This document shows, piece by piece, positions 12,713 to 23,875 of a DNA stretch of 64,000 bases. Within the stretch, counting starts at the first letter, position 1, and each line of letters begins with the position of its first letter. The DNA is from Climacteris rufus (taxonomy: Eukaryota; Chordata; Aves; Passeriformes; Climacteridae), in the NCBI GenBank assembly GCA_013398175.1, contig VZRZ01006842.1, positions 876,213 to 940,212 on the forward strand. Reading direction: 5' to 3'. The translations under genes and the position numbers were made by a program. The notes under the pieces are model-generated. The model made no database searches and was not told the DNA's origin. It was given only the letters and a program-made list of their open reading frames with translations.

Positions 12713-13589
12713 GCTGGGGAAGAACAGTCATGAACAACATAGGAAAAAAAAAGATTGGAAAAGAAAGAATAGCATAGACATGTTAGGACAGAATCAGAAA
12801 GGCAAAGGACAAATCAAGAAATCAATATCGAAAGTCATAAAAATTAAGAAGAAATTTTTATTAAGGATTGCAATATCAAGAGAAGAAAGGGAACTTCAGA
12901 GAGAGAAAGCCTTTAATAGATGATGCTGTGCTTAATGCCTCTGTCAATTCAAAATACAATTAAAAAATGAAGTACAATTGGCTGGTTAACAAACTTATTA
13001 GCAATAATAACAAAAGCAGAAGAAGTCAGGACAGGACAGGAAAACCAAGAGGTAAAATAATTAGATTAACTTACATGTTAAAACTGCTTTGGCCTCAATG
13101 TAATAAGAGAATTGTCTGAAATTATCTCACTGCCATTTCCTGATGTCTTCCAGAACTAGTGGTGGATGAATGATCTTGCAGAGGAGTATAGATGGGCAAA
13201 TGTAATGCAGGAACAGAAGGAATGGGACTTCTGGATGAGGAGTTCAGCCTAAGTTTCTGTGAAAATACTGGAAAATGATACATTATTTGTGTAGACCTGT
13301 AAGAATACAAAGGGGTAAATAATGCCAACATGAAGTAGTTTTGTTTCTGTTAAAAAATCGTTGAGAATAAGCTGTGCCAAATCAATTTATTATCCTGCCA
13401 TAATAGGAAAACAATTCTTGTGGTTAGGAATAAGCAGAAAACACTTACTTGAATTAAATGAAGTTTTTAATACATTTTCACATAGCATTCTCATATAAAC
13501 ACTATGGAAAATGAAGACTATAAAATGAAACTCCTCTGGGTATTCAACTCTTTGGAAACTCATCAAAGCAGAACTCTCAAATGAGTGAC

Positions 13590-14190
13590 TTCCCAGAGGA
13601 GAACTCTGGGAACTTTGGTTTTAATTAATAACTCGGCTGGTGGAATTGAGAATATGCTCATCAAGTTTGCAGGTATCACAGAGACATCTTGAATTATCAC
13701 CTTTTGGAGACCTTGCTTAGATTTTGAATTGTTCATGACTTCAATTCAATGAGGACAAAGACACAAATGAGCACTCTGAGGAGACAGATCACTGCGGAAA
13801 CACAGACTGAGTTACTGACTAGCTGCTAATTTTACAAAAAGAAACCGATGGTTACAGGGAGTCGTAAGATGAACATGTGACATGCTGTTCAGAAAAGAAC
13901 CCCACACATCCCATTAGGACATATAAACAGGTCAGTGGCATATGAGGTGGTCCTTCCCTCCTATTCTAGACTGGGAAGACTTAGCTGCAATTCTGTGCCC
14001 CTTTTCAGGGACTGCCCTGCATCTTAGAACTGATAAAGCTGATGCAACTATAGAAAGCACAGAACGGGAACAGAAAATGTTAATAAGAATGATGAGATAT
14101 TTAGAAACATTGTGCAAATGTTGAATGACTGTGGTAATAAAGGAAATAGAAAAGTCAAGGGAAGGTGCTGGCAGGGATCAAGCAGACAGT
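13590..14190 (+). mobile_element. Old, degraded CR1 LINE body (reverse transcriptase region)
   Basis: The stretch near 13620-13675 resembles the CR1 segment encoding a FINDLDDGIE-like and IKFAD-like RT motif (phrases AATTGAGAATATGCTCATC and AAGTTTGCAGGTA). The stretch at 13945-14110 resembles the later CR1 ORF2 part (TGCAATTCTGTGCCCC, CTGATGCAACTATAGAAAG, AGAATGATGAGA). Many stops and indels; clearly not coding. Boundaries are approximate. Confidence 0.55.
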
Positions 14191-15171
14191 AAACACTGCT
14201 GCAGAGAGGAACAGAGTAAACTGATGTTGATGTTTATGTGGATAGAATATATGCAATTAGCTATAACAAGGCAGATTTATGTCAGTCTCCTGATAGAAGG
14301 AAAATCACCAAATAGCTTGGCTGCAGAAAAGCAGCAATATAAACCTCTTTTAGAAGTGTTGTGGCCTTCAAGAAAATTATGCAGACTATGGGACAATGAG
14401 ATTCCTTTTTTTGCCCTATTTTGCTATGAAATACATTGTCATTATTCCTTATTATGAAGAATTCTACTTTGTTTGGGATAACTGAGGAGCACTAAGGGTG
14501 GAAGAAGAAAGGCAGTCAAGATAGTGTTCTTGCAGGGAGGGAGAAAATCCAGCCAGGCTTCTGTAATTTTTTTATTACTGTACTTTGGGTTTTGAACAGC
14601 TGTCTTTCACATTTCATGTGAGAGCCTGCCCCCCTCAGGCTACATCCTTTTCTGAAGGAATATCTGAATATTCTTGAAAATGGCACTATTGGGACAAGAC
14701 AGATAATGCATATGTGATTCCCTGGAATGTGATAATTCCCTGAGATGTGATAAACAAGGATAAACAGTTCTCTGTTCTGAATCAAGAACAGGATGAAAGT
14801 AAATCAGTGTATTATTTGAGTGCTTAAAATACAATCCCAGAGATTTATTTCTGGATTTTCTTTTAGAAGGGGAAATCAGAATTGGCAATTCCAGTGGAAT
14901 TAGACAACAATTTTTATCTTCATCATCAGTCCTTGTTTTTTCCTAAATCTCATTCATAATTTCTGAGAATGCCTTGCCTAAGATTCTTTTTTATATATGC
15001 TTTGAGTTTGAGCACTTACCTGTCAGCAAAGGATTCTGCTAAGCAGCAGGATGTCCAAGAGGAGTTAAGCACTGTAACATTTGTTACAGTCCTTGAAATT
15101 GTGTAACCCAATCCAGCTCCTATTTTGTGTCATTGCTCCTTTCTCTATACTTTTCTCTTTGACCTTCAGAC

Positions 15172-15426
15172 AAAAAAAAAAAAAAAGAAAAAAAACAAAC
15201 AAACCAACCAAACAAAAAAAAAAAAAGAAAAAAAACAAACAAACCAACCAAACAAAAAAAAAAAAAGAAAAAAAACAAACAAACCAACCAAACAAAAAAA
15301 AAAAAAGAAAAAAAACAAACAAACCAACCAAACAAAAAAAAAAAAAGAAAAAAAACAAACAAACCAACCAAACAAAAAAAAAAAAAGAAAAAAAACAAAC
15401 AAACCAACCAAACAAAAAAAAAAAAA
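15172..15426. repeat. 40-bp A/C-rich minisatellite, six identical units
   Basis: Six exact 40-bp copies occupy 15181-15420, flanked by partial units. Each unit is an A-run with one G, then AAACAAACAAACCAACCAAAC. Only A, C and one G per unit on this strand. Stop-free frames across it are low-complexity Lys/Asn/Gln/Thr or Phe/Cys/Leu/Trp strings and not genes. A related but imperfect segment continues to about 15460, and another A-rich tract lies at 15500-15535. Confidence 0.95.
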
Positions 15427-15539
15427 CAGGAAAAAAACCAAACCAACCAACCAAACGAAAAACGAAAACATAAATGCTCCCCACCTCCCCTCCTCCAACA
15501 AAAAAAAAAAAAAAGAAAAAGAAAGGGAAAAAAGTGAAC

Positions 15540-18500
15540 TTTACACACAAAAAAGGTCCACGGAACATGAAGCAGACTGTAATCTAGTTCATCTGTATAT
15601 TGAAAACTTCCTGTGCCCAAGAGACACCAGTATTTCTGGTACACAGAGAAGCAGGAGAAGAGCACACATTTGGAAAGGCTGGGATGCAGGAGACGGATTG
15701 GTTGTCCTGTGATCTCACTTCTTCACTGTGGAACATGACTGGGTTGAGTGCCTGGGCTATTCTGATGATGTTGGCCTCAACAGCTTCCCCTGACTCATTT
15801 CCTCCCAAAGGCAGGGTTTGGATTATCCAGCAATGCCAGCAGACCCTCACTGCCAGTCATTATATGTCTTTGGCATGGAAACTTTATTTGAATTGTGTAT
15901 GACCTGTGTGCAGTACAAGGTTAGCCTCTGCTAAAATACAAAGACTAAAATTATAACTCTACATAGTTCTTCTACAATCAATATACTGTACTGATTTCCT
16001 AAATGTGATTGAAAATAGCCTATATAGATTACAAAGAATTATTTTATAATAGTAATTAAAAGTCTTCTTTAATTTGATTTGTATTCTCTTAGAAATAAAT
16101 CCATAAAACCTTTCTCACAGATTTTCATCTTTGAAAGATTAACTTTTTAGACAAGTTCATCAAAACACTGAACTCTGACTTATATTTGGAATTTCTTTCT
16201 CAGGAAAAAGCAAAACACATCATATGATGTTGGATATCAATGGAATATAATATTTCTGTATTTAATTAACACAGTATTCTGTTCTCCTAGGCATTTTAAT
16301 ACACATTGTATTTCAAATACATAATTCAACGTGCTTTTGCTAAGTACAAGGTTCTTTTCATACAGATATTGGTTCTATTAAGATTTTTTTCTGAAGCTCA
16401 GGTTTAGATGTTTTAAATCCTTCTGGAATTGACACCAGCTGTCCCTTTTGACAATTTTTTGTTAGTTTTCTCTCAATGGAAGCATTCTCCATCTTTCAGC
16501 TGTTGGAGAAATTTTGTTTCACGAAGTTTACTTACAAGACACTGCTGAACATTTTTCCTACTTCTGGAGAAGCAGATAATATGACAGCCCAAAGTTTATT
16601 TTTTAAAATCAGAATCAATTACTTCTGTAGATCAAGACTTATTGGTCACAAAGCAAGCTAGTCACACCTGACCTGACTGATTTGGATTTGCTTTTGGTTT
16701 CAAGAGATTGAGTACCTGCTTGTGCATGCATACATAAGAAAGGATGTGTGGATATGATATATTGTGACAGTGATCACAAGTTAGACAAAGTGCTGGTATC
16801 TTTAGTTGATTCTTGTAATTTTTCTCTTATTCAGACACAGAGCTGGGAGATATTTTCCCAAAGACTGAAAAAGAAGGAAGATGCCTTGTGTGACAACTAC
16901 CTGCTATGCTTCTGAGATGCTCGTTTGGAGTCTTTCCAGAAAGATGAAGTTAGTACTATGCAAAATCTCTCTTAGTTAGTGACCTTCATATTGAGAACCA
17001 CTTCCTACCACTAGTTCGTCATTGTCAAGACAGGAGACCTGAAGGGATGATGAAGATTAAGCAAAGCATGAGCATGGTGTGGCAGTGATGCCATCCATAG
17101 TGGCTCTTGACAGTCTTCTGGATTTGGGGATGGAGAAAGAATTTATTACTTTGATGGTATTGTTAGTTGTGATAGAAGGTGTGCAAAGACATTTGGGAAG
17201 AAACTGGTTTCCCAGAGAGCTTCCAAATACAAATACATAGGACACATAAACGCTGGAAGAAAAAGGTTAACAGGTATTTTTTACACAGAAATTGTTTTTT
17301 TCAGACATGCAGAGTCCATGAAAACTTGGAACTAAGGACAGATTTTCTCCCACACTAGCAGAGGACCATCTTCCTCTGACCTCCAGTTGGCTCTGGTAGT
17401 GATGCCAGGGATCCTTTCTGGTCTCAGAGAGAGCACACCAGTATGCAGGAGAGAAATGTTTGTCTCATTAAATTTTGACAGAGTTAATATAGCTGATGCA
17501 TTAATTTTCAGTAATCAGCACCCTGATATGTTCCCAAAACCTGTTTAGGAACACCAGGAAAGGATAAGAGGAATTGGAAGAGCAAAAAGAATGGGAAAAG
17601 CAAGAAGTGATAAATGTATGAGCCTTCATGTGCATTCAGTCACACTCTTAGTGTACAGGATATTTAGTAGATATGTTCTTACAATAATGGCCACCCACAG
17701 GATGTAGACATAATTTTTAGGAATTAAATAATCTGGCCATTATTATAGAACATTTTCAATCAAAGCATCCTTCTAATGGCTGCTTTATCAGGACATCTTT
17801 TCCTAAGACAACCTCTAACTATTTAACAGTCTTATCTCCCAATCCCCACTTTGAAAGAAGAAAAAAAATATAAAGAACAGAAATGTGTCAAAATTTAACT
17901 GCACTTTAAGTGCAAACCATGAAGAAGACAGTAAGTCTTTGTAAGTTAAAAGCATTATTAATACCAGTTTAACAAGAGGGTTGTTTCTTGCTGTCCTAAG
18001 CAGCAAAGATGACTTGCTGATAGTCCTGAATGATAGTCTTGAATTTTCTTGTTTATCCTTAGCAGAGAAAGGTTCAGACTAAACTCCTGCATATAAATGT
18101 CAGGTAGTTTTGAGTACATTTTCTGGACTCCCTGACTGGGACAGTGCATTGTCAGATAAATATCGTGTTCTCAAAGGGAGTAGGATTACATTCTAGGCAG
18201 CCAGTCTCCTCAGGTCAATTCCTTGCCCATGCCTGGAGTGCAGTATTGTGTTAGCACAGTTCAGTGAAGAATTCTGCACACAATATGCAAGTCCAAATTC
18301 ACACTACATATATTGTCTCTGTAATACTGACAGAGAAATAGTAGAATTCTATAAAAAAAATAGTTTGATGGAGCTATTGTGAATCCAAACAGAAGGCTGA
18401 TAAAGGAAAAGGCACAGTTCTATAACTGCTTTATGCTGGATTCTGACAAAGGAATTACCAATATATGAATCAAATTAAAAGTGAATGAATGTTATTTTGT

Positions 18501-20390
18501 GAATGAATATTATTCCCAACTGGTAAGCACATGCAGATAGCAGACTGAGGGAAAGAGAGGGACATGCAGGTTTAATTACTTTTATGTATATGCCTCCATT
18601 AGTGGAAGAAAATCTTCTTTGTCTATATTCTGTCTGTCCATGTTCTACACTTGCGATGTCAAAGTATTTGTTTCTGTATTTAAGACTAGTGAAATAATTG
18701 ACTAAATAGAATCCTTTGACTCTTGGCACTAAGTTGAATCACAAAGGATGTTACCAGGTGTCACAATAGGTGTTTCCTGCAGTTGTGCTTTTCAAGGAAG
18801 CCAGGGACATTTCATGGTAAAACTTAAATAAGTGCATTCCTGCATGGACGGTAGGAGTTCCCTGCACTGTGCATACTCAGATCAAAGGCTGTGTTATGTT
18901 GTCCCAAATATGATCTGTGTATTCTAGGACACACCCCCTGCTCAGCAGGCTTTGTGGAATGCAACTGTGAATGGTACAGCTTTAGCTGCATATTAGGTTT
19001 CCGGTATCCAAGTATTCTTTTTATATCATTCAGAACTCCATCTCCTCCAAAATATTTCGGGAACATCTTTCTAAAACTTCTCCCAGCTCTTACAGTATTG
19101 ACTGTAAAGGGTCCTGGAACAGTTTATTCATTATTACAGTGGATAGCTGGGTGCAGCTGTCATCCTACAAAAAGATCACCCTGGTAACACCACTCAACAA
19201 GCAGAGTAAGATGATCCAAATATATCTGAATGTCATCTTTCAACTGAGTACAGACTCACATCTTCATTGCAAGCTGCCTGATTATGTGAGATCTATGAAA
19301 TTTGTCATACGCTATTACTCAGTGCTGAAAAGCCATTGATTTTCAGGTTTCTTTACGCAATAGAACCTGAGAAAGGGCCTATGTGATAAGGGAGCTGTGA
19401 GAAGAAACAATTAAAATAAGTAATTAGTTCAGCATTGTTTGGGAAAAGTTATTGGGAGAAGAGAATCACCATGCAAAATATCAAACTGAATCCATCTTGC
19501 TTTCTTCAGCTGATACTGAAAAATGACCAGTGCTAAAATTTATACCAGAATTTATTGAAGTAGTAAGGGGAACTCCTGGGTAGGAAGCCAGCTTACCCTT
19601 ACAGTTGTATACAGTACCAATGCTGCAAAGACGTGCCACCAGCTCTGGTACCACAGAGGTAGCTTTGCACTTGCCTCATACCTTGTAATCACAGCCACAG
19701 AGGGGACAGGGCAAAAAATGTATTGAACAAGAGTCAGAGCAAAAATGCAGCTGATATACCATGTTGTCATCTGGAAATCAACTCATAGGAAAGAGATAGA
19801 GAGAAGAAGGTTTGAAGTGAGACCACTATACACCTGTGAGACCACTGCCTGCAGATCATGCCTGCAGTATTTGAATTCAGAAGGTCCTGTTTACAATTCC
19901 TTCTAATATAGCCATATACAGACGAGCAATATGGCATTAGAAAAGAGAATAAAACATGGAGAACAATGTTGAGAGGACTCAACTTTTCAACAACGTACAC
20001 AGAGTGGGGACACAACAGTCACAGAGAAATGGTTGAAACAGAGCATTACCTTTCAGCATATTCTCTCTGACTCCTTTCCTTAAAACCAAAACTGAGAAAG
20101 ATGTGTCCAGTGCTATGTGTAAATGGTTTCCAGTTACAGTCTGTTGTACTGAATGCATTACAGATTTTGCAGCATTGAATGGGCACATAACAGTTATAAA
20201 ACAACTCTGAATTCATTATTACCATATGTATATACCCTAAACCAGGAGCTAATTGAATACTTTTCATAGGTCTTAAAACAAAAATTAATCTGGATCTATT
20301 TTTACTGTTTATTTACATGGATAGACAATGGTCTTGTGTTATACTTGACATATATGTAATACCCTCTGAAACAGGTACTTCTCAAATTTT
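15540..20390. other. Intergenic DNA
   Basis: AT-rich, with no exon, RNA gene or recognisable transposon found. Reading frames of 60-100 codons occur at the rate expected for this base composition. Confidence 0.5.
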
Positions 20391-20393
20391 ATT

Positions 20394-20558
20394 TTAACCT
20401 GCTGTCAAAGTATCTTCAGCAGACTCACAGGCTTCACATGTCTTTGTATCCTGAATCTCTGCAAATTCATTCCCACATCTAGGACACTTTGTAATTTCTG
20501 TATGCAACCAAGAAAGCTCCCTCTCATGCTGCCTTAGTATAAAATATGATTGACTCAT
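20394..20558 (-). CDS. Unrecognised small ORF with a C-terminal zinc-ribbon-like motif
   Basis: ATG at 20558 to TAA at 20394 gives 54 residues; the frame stays open to about 20593 without another ATG. Residues 1-24 are polar and helix-like (RQHERELSWLHTE); then comes ITKCPRCGNEF, a 13-residue spacer and TCEAC, giving a CxxCG...CxxC layout like a zinc ribbon close to a protein's C-terminus. I do not recognise the protein. It lies 3.4 kb downstream of the PTPRQ stop on the same strand. Possible explanations are a terminal exon of an unannotated gene, a relic of a retrocopied gene, or a chance frame; length alone is no evidence, because frames this long are common by chance here. No convincing upstream exon was found. 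Confidence 0.25.
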   Translation of the reverse strand: MSQSYFILRQHERELSWLHTEITKCPRCGNEFAEIQDTKTCEACESAEDTLTAG

Positions 20559-20599
20559 TGCTCTGTGCTGCTTTGTCTTAGTAACTGCTTATGAGCATA

Positions 20600-23500
20600 C
20601 TCTGTATTGCAGCAGTATATAGATTACACAGATTAATTCACATTATTAATCTTTCACATAATTTTATGAAATTAAATTACTGAATAGGTCCATAAATTCA
20701 GCAAAATCACAGTTTGAACAGACAATTATTTTTATCAACTCTTTTAACATTATAAGAAGCACTTTGAATTCAACATTAATTTAATTTTCTGCTGTCTTTC
20801 TGTCACCTTTGTGAACAGAACAGATCAGGTTTTGAGGACACTGACAGTAGCCTCTTGTAATGATGTCAAGCAGAACTGGCCATAAATATGTATATAAAGA
20901 GTGCTTCTTCTTTCTATGGAGATATATCAGTCTCTAGAGATTGCCCAGATAATTTAATACAGTATGACCTAATTTAATTACAATTGTAATAATCCTATAG
21001 AATTGATGAATTTTTCTCCAATTTTTATTCATTTCATTTCTAATTTTGATAAAGTACACTCTTGCTATATTAGTAGTGACAAGAATTTGTAGAAAATTGA
21101 GTGGTGACATTAAAAATGAATCGATGTGCTGCTTTCTATGTATAAAGATATTCTTAAAATAGCAACTGGATAAATTCTGCTCCAGCTTTGCAGAGGCTGA
21201 GTAGCTGGTCAGTAGCACCACCATGGGTGTCATTTCACCAGCGAAGGAGGGATGGAAGACAAGAGACCATGTGGAAATTCTCTCTTCACAACTGAACTGA
21301 GGTCTTGAGGAATTTCGTGATATGCTTCCCTATCTCTGTAAAGCATTGGCAGACACACAGGAACATCAATGAACTGCTGCTGTGTTTATACTGAAAGCCA
21401 GTTTCTGGAGTGAATTGCTTGGAGGTACTTCTTTCCCTGACCATGTACCATATGAGTTGTGGCCAGTTTATGCTGAATATTGTCTTTTACCCTGGAGACA
21501 ACATGAAATGTGTCAAGGTAGCATGTATCAGATTGCTTACATCAAATTGTGCAGTGAAACACTTGAATTGCTTTTCAGTTTTTCACTTTGCTTCTACATA
21601 AAAGAGTTACATCTTCTAGTCTCTTACTAAGCTGTCAGACAAGCAGGCTACTGAATGAAGTGTCTCACCATAGGCATACACCTAAAGGAGTATATAGGAA
21701 TCTTCATCATTAAGTATTTTATAAAAATTAGAAAGTACTTAACCACATTTAGAACTTCTGGAGTTCATCTGTAAGTCACACAAGCCTTCTTAGCTTTTTC
21801 CTCCAGATATTCCACCATTGTGGATATAAGATTATACAAGATTATGACTCTATAATGTCAATTTATCACAGTGCTGCACGGACTGCTACCAAGTACAACA
21901 AATCATGAAGAACATCTGTAAGTCCCTATAAGCAATTTGTCAGAATACTTTAAAGTGCATGTATAATAAATGAAGAACACATGTTTCATAGGAACCAAAT
22001 GAAACTAGAGCTGTACAGAATGCTTTGCCAGAGACTTGAACAGCTGTGGACATCACCTCTCTCTCCCCCTATCCAGCTTTAAAAGGTATTGTTTTCTTTT
22101 TAGTTTGACAGGTGATGTTTACAATACCATTGATTTTCCTAAAAGACAGGTTGCCCAGATATCTCTGTAGATCACTTCCACCTCCTTAAACACTGTCTTT
22201 TGATTTTCATTTTAGATATTTGGCACTTTCTGCCAAATTACAAGGGGTCTTCACTGTACCATCCTTCCCAGCTTCTAAAAACACTTACTGTCATTTACTT
22301 CTGAGAAAGTACCACGTTGCATACCGCATAGCATTTTCTCTTTGGTAGCTACAGTGAAGAAATGGAAAGTTTTATTCATTTATTATTCTGTTCAGAGTGT
22401 GCATACACAAGAACAGCCTCTCACATACATATTTCAAGGCTCAAAACAGGTTTGCCTGACTTCACTGAGCTTGATGCCTCAACAAGACAGCTTTGATTTC
22501 TTCCATCTAAACATAAGATGGCATCTCCAAAGTCTCTTTGCTATTATGTTTTGCATAATTGATTAAGATCACAGGTTCATTGTTATTCAGAATGATGATA
22601 CATTTCTTTACACTGAGAAAAACTTAGCGACCAACCCTTTCACCCAATATCACTTGAATACTTTCACTTCCATGTAAAACCAGGGCACACAGTTTTTCTC
22701 TCTAGTCTTCCTACTCTACCAGTTTTTGTTTTTCTTCTCAGATAAAAGCTTCCTGCTTCTCTCATTCCTGTTTCAGCTCTATTTCCAATACTAATAATAA
22801 TCAGTGGGAGTGGAAGATTTTTTTTTTATTAAATCTCCAGATATTAGCTTCCATAATTTTTCATGTCTAGAGTTATTTGCCAAATGTAAGAAAGAAACAA
22901 CAGCTTTTTTACTTGACAACTCTGTTATAAAATACATTGATATTAAATTTTGAACAAGCTTTCAAAATACTGAATCATGTTACATTTAAGAAATGTGAAT
23001 GAATTCTAAACATTCTATTATGTAAGTCAATCTAGGATTCATTATAATAGATAATAGATTTATAGTTTTACTCTGTTTTATCTGCTTTAAAAGGAAGCAG
23101 GAATGTAAAATACTTTTTTCTGCACAGAACATATGCAATCATCATTATATATTTTAAAAAACCTAACCTGCTGATTATAAAATAGCTTAAATAACCCCAA
23201 GTGTCCCTGAAGAGCTACTGTGTACTGTGTAAAAGCTGAATAATCCTCCCCATGTCAGAAGGTGATTCTTCAGCTGTTCAGGATCATGAGCTGATATGCT
23301 ACCACTTGTAAAAAAATGATTCAAAACACAAGAACATATAGTTAAGTAAAGATCATTGTGATGGTATTGGAATAAATCTGCAAGAACTGACAACACTGAA
23401 GCCAATCTAGCAAGAATGAGTAAAGAAACTAGCTTTTACTGAAACCCAAAACATGCAGAACACAGCAAATTCACACCAGAATAGGTTTGGTGGACATATG

Positions 23501-23820
23501 AAATTTTAACATGCTATTTGGCTCCTTTTTCTTTTACAAAGATAACTGGAGGGGGGGAAGGAGTGTGTTCAGATACACTTTGTATTTAAATACATACTGA
23601 ATGCACTAATATAACAACAGAAGTGCAGTCTGTGCAAAAGTAGTCCATTATTGCTCGGTGTTCTGAATAAAATACTTGAAGTTATTTATGAAGGCACATT
23701 GATAGAAGAAAAGATGTTTCAATCATCTGTGTTTCCTTTAATCAACAAAATAGGGGAATTCACTTTGGCCCCTGTGCTTAGAAAAATATGACTTTGATTT
23801 TCAAGATCTCATTCTCTTTA
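20600..23820. other. DNA downstream of PTPRQ; probable 3' UTR at the right end
   Basis: AT-rich, no exon recognised. On the minus strand, poly(A) signal-like hexamers lie just after the PTPRQ stop: AATAAA at 23829-23824 and ATTAAA nearby at about 23822-23817 and 23740-23735; another AATAAA lies in the T-rich stretch near 22830. Which one ends the transcript cannot be decided from sequence alone. Confidence 0.4.
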
Positions 23821-23837
23821 ATATTTATTCCTAGTAT

Positions 23838-23875
23838 TTACATGGTAGTTTCTTCCCATTCAAGCTCCACATCAC
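23838..23875 (-). CDS. PTPRQ: PTPRQ last coding exon with stop
   Basis: 38 nt, phase 1 in, TAA at 23840-23838. Acceptor TTCTGCAG|GTGATG. Encodes the acidic C-terminus DVELEWEETTM; the final ETTM resembles a class I PDZ ligand only loosely (Thr at -2, Met at 0). AATAAA follows nine bases after the stop. Confidence 0.95.

Noticed and set aside
15065..15712. Several long overlapping frames (110-195 codons) on both strands
   Set aside because: They are translations of the 40-bp minisatellite and adjoining A-tracts; low complexity with a 40-nt period and no family resemblance.
23187..23405. 72-codon minus-strand frame just downstream of the PTPRQ stop
   Set aside because: Lies after the stop in probable 3' untranslated or flanking DNA. 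No splice site or family motif supports it.
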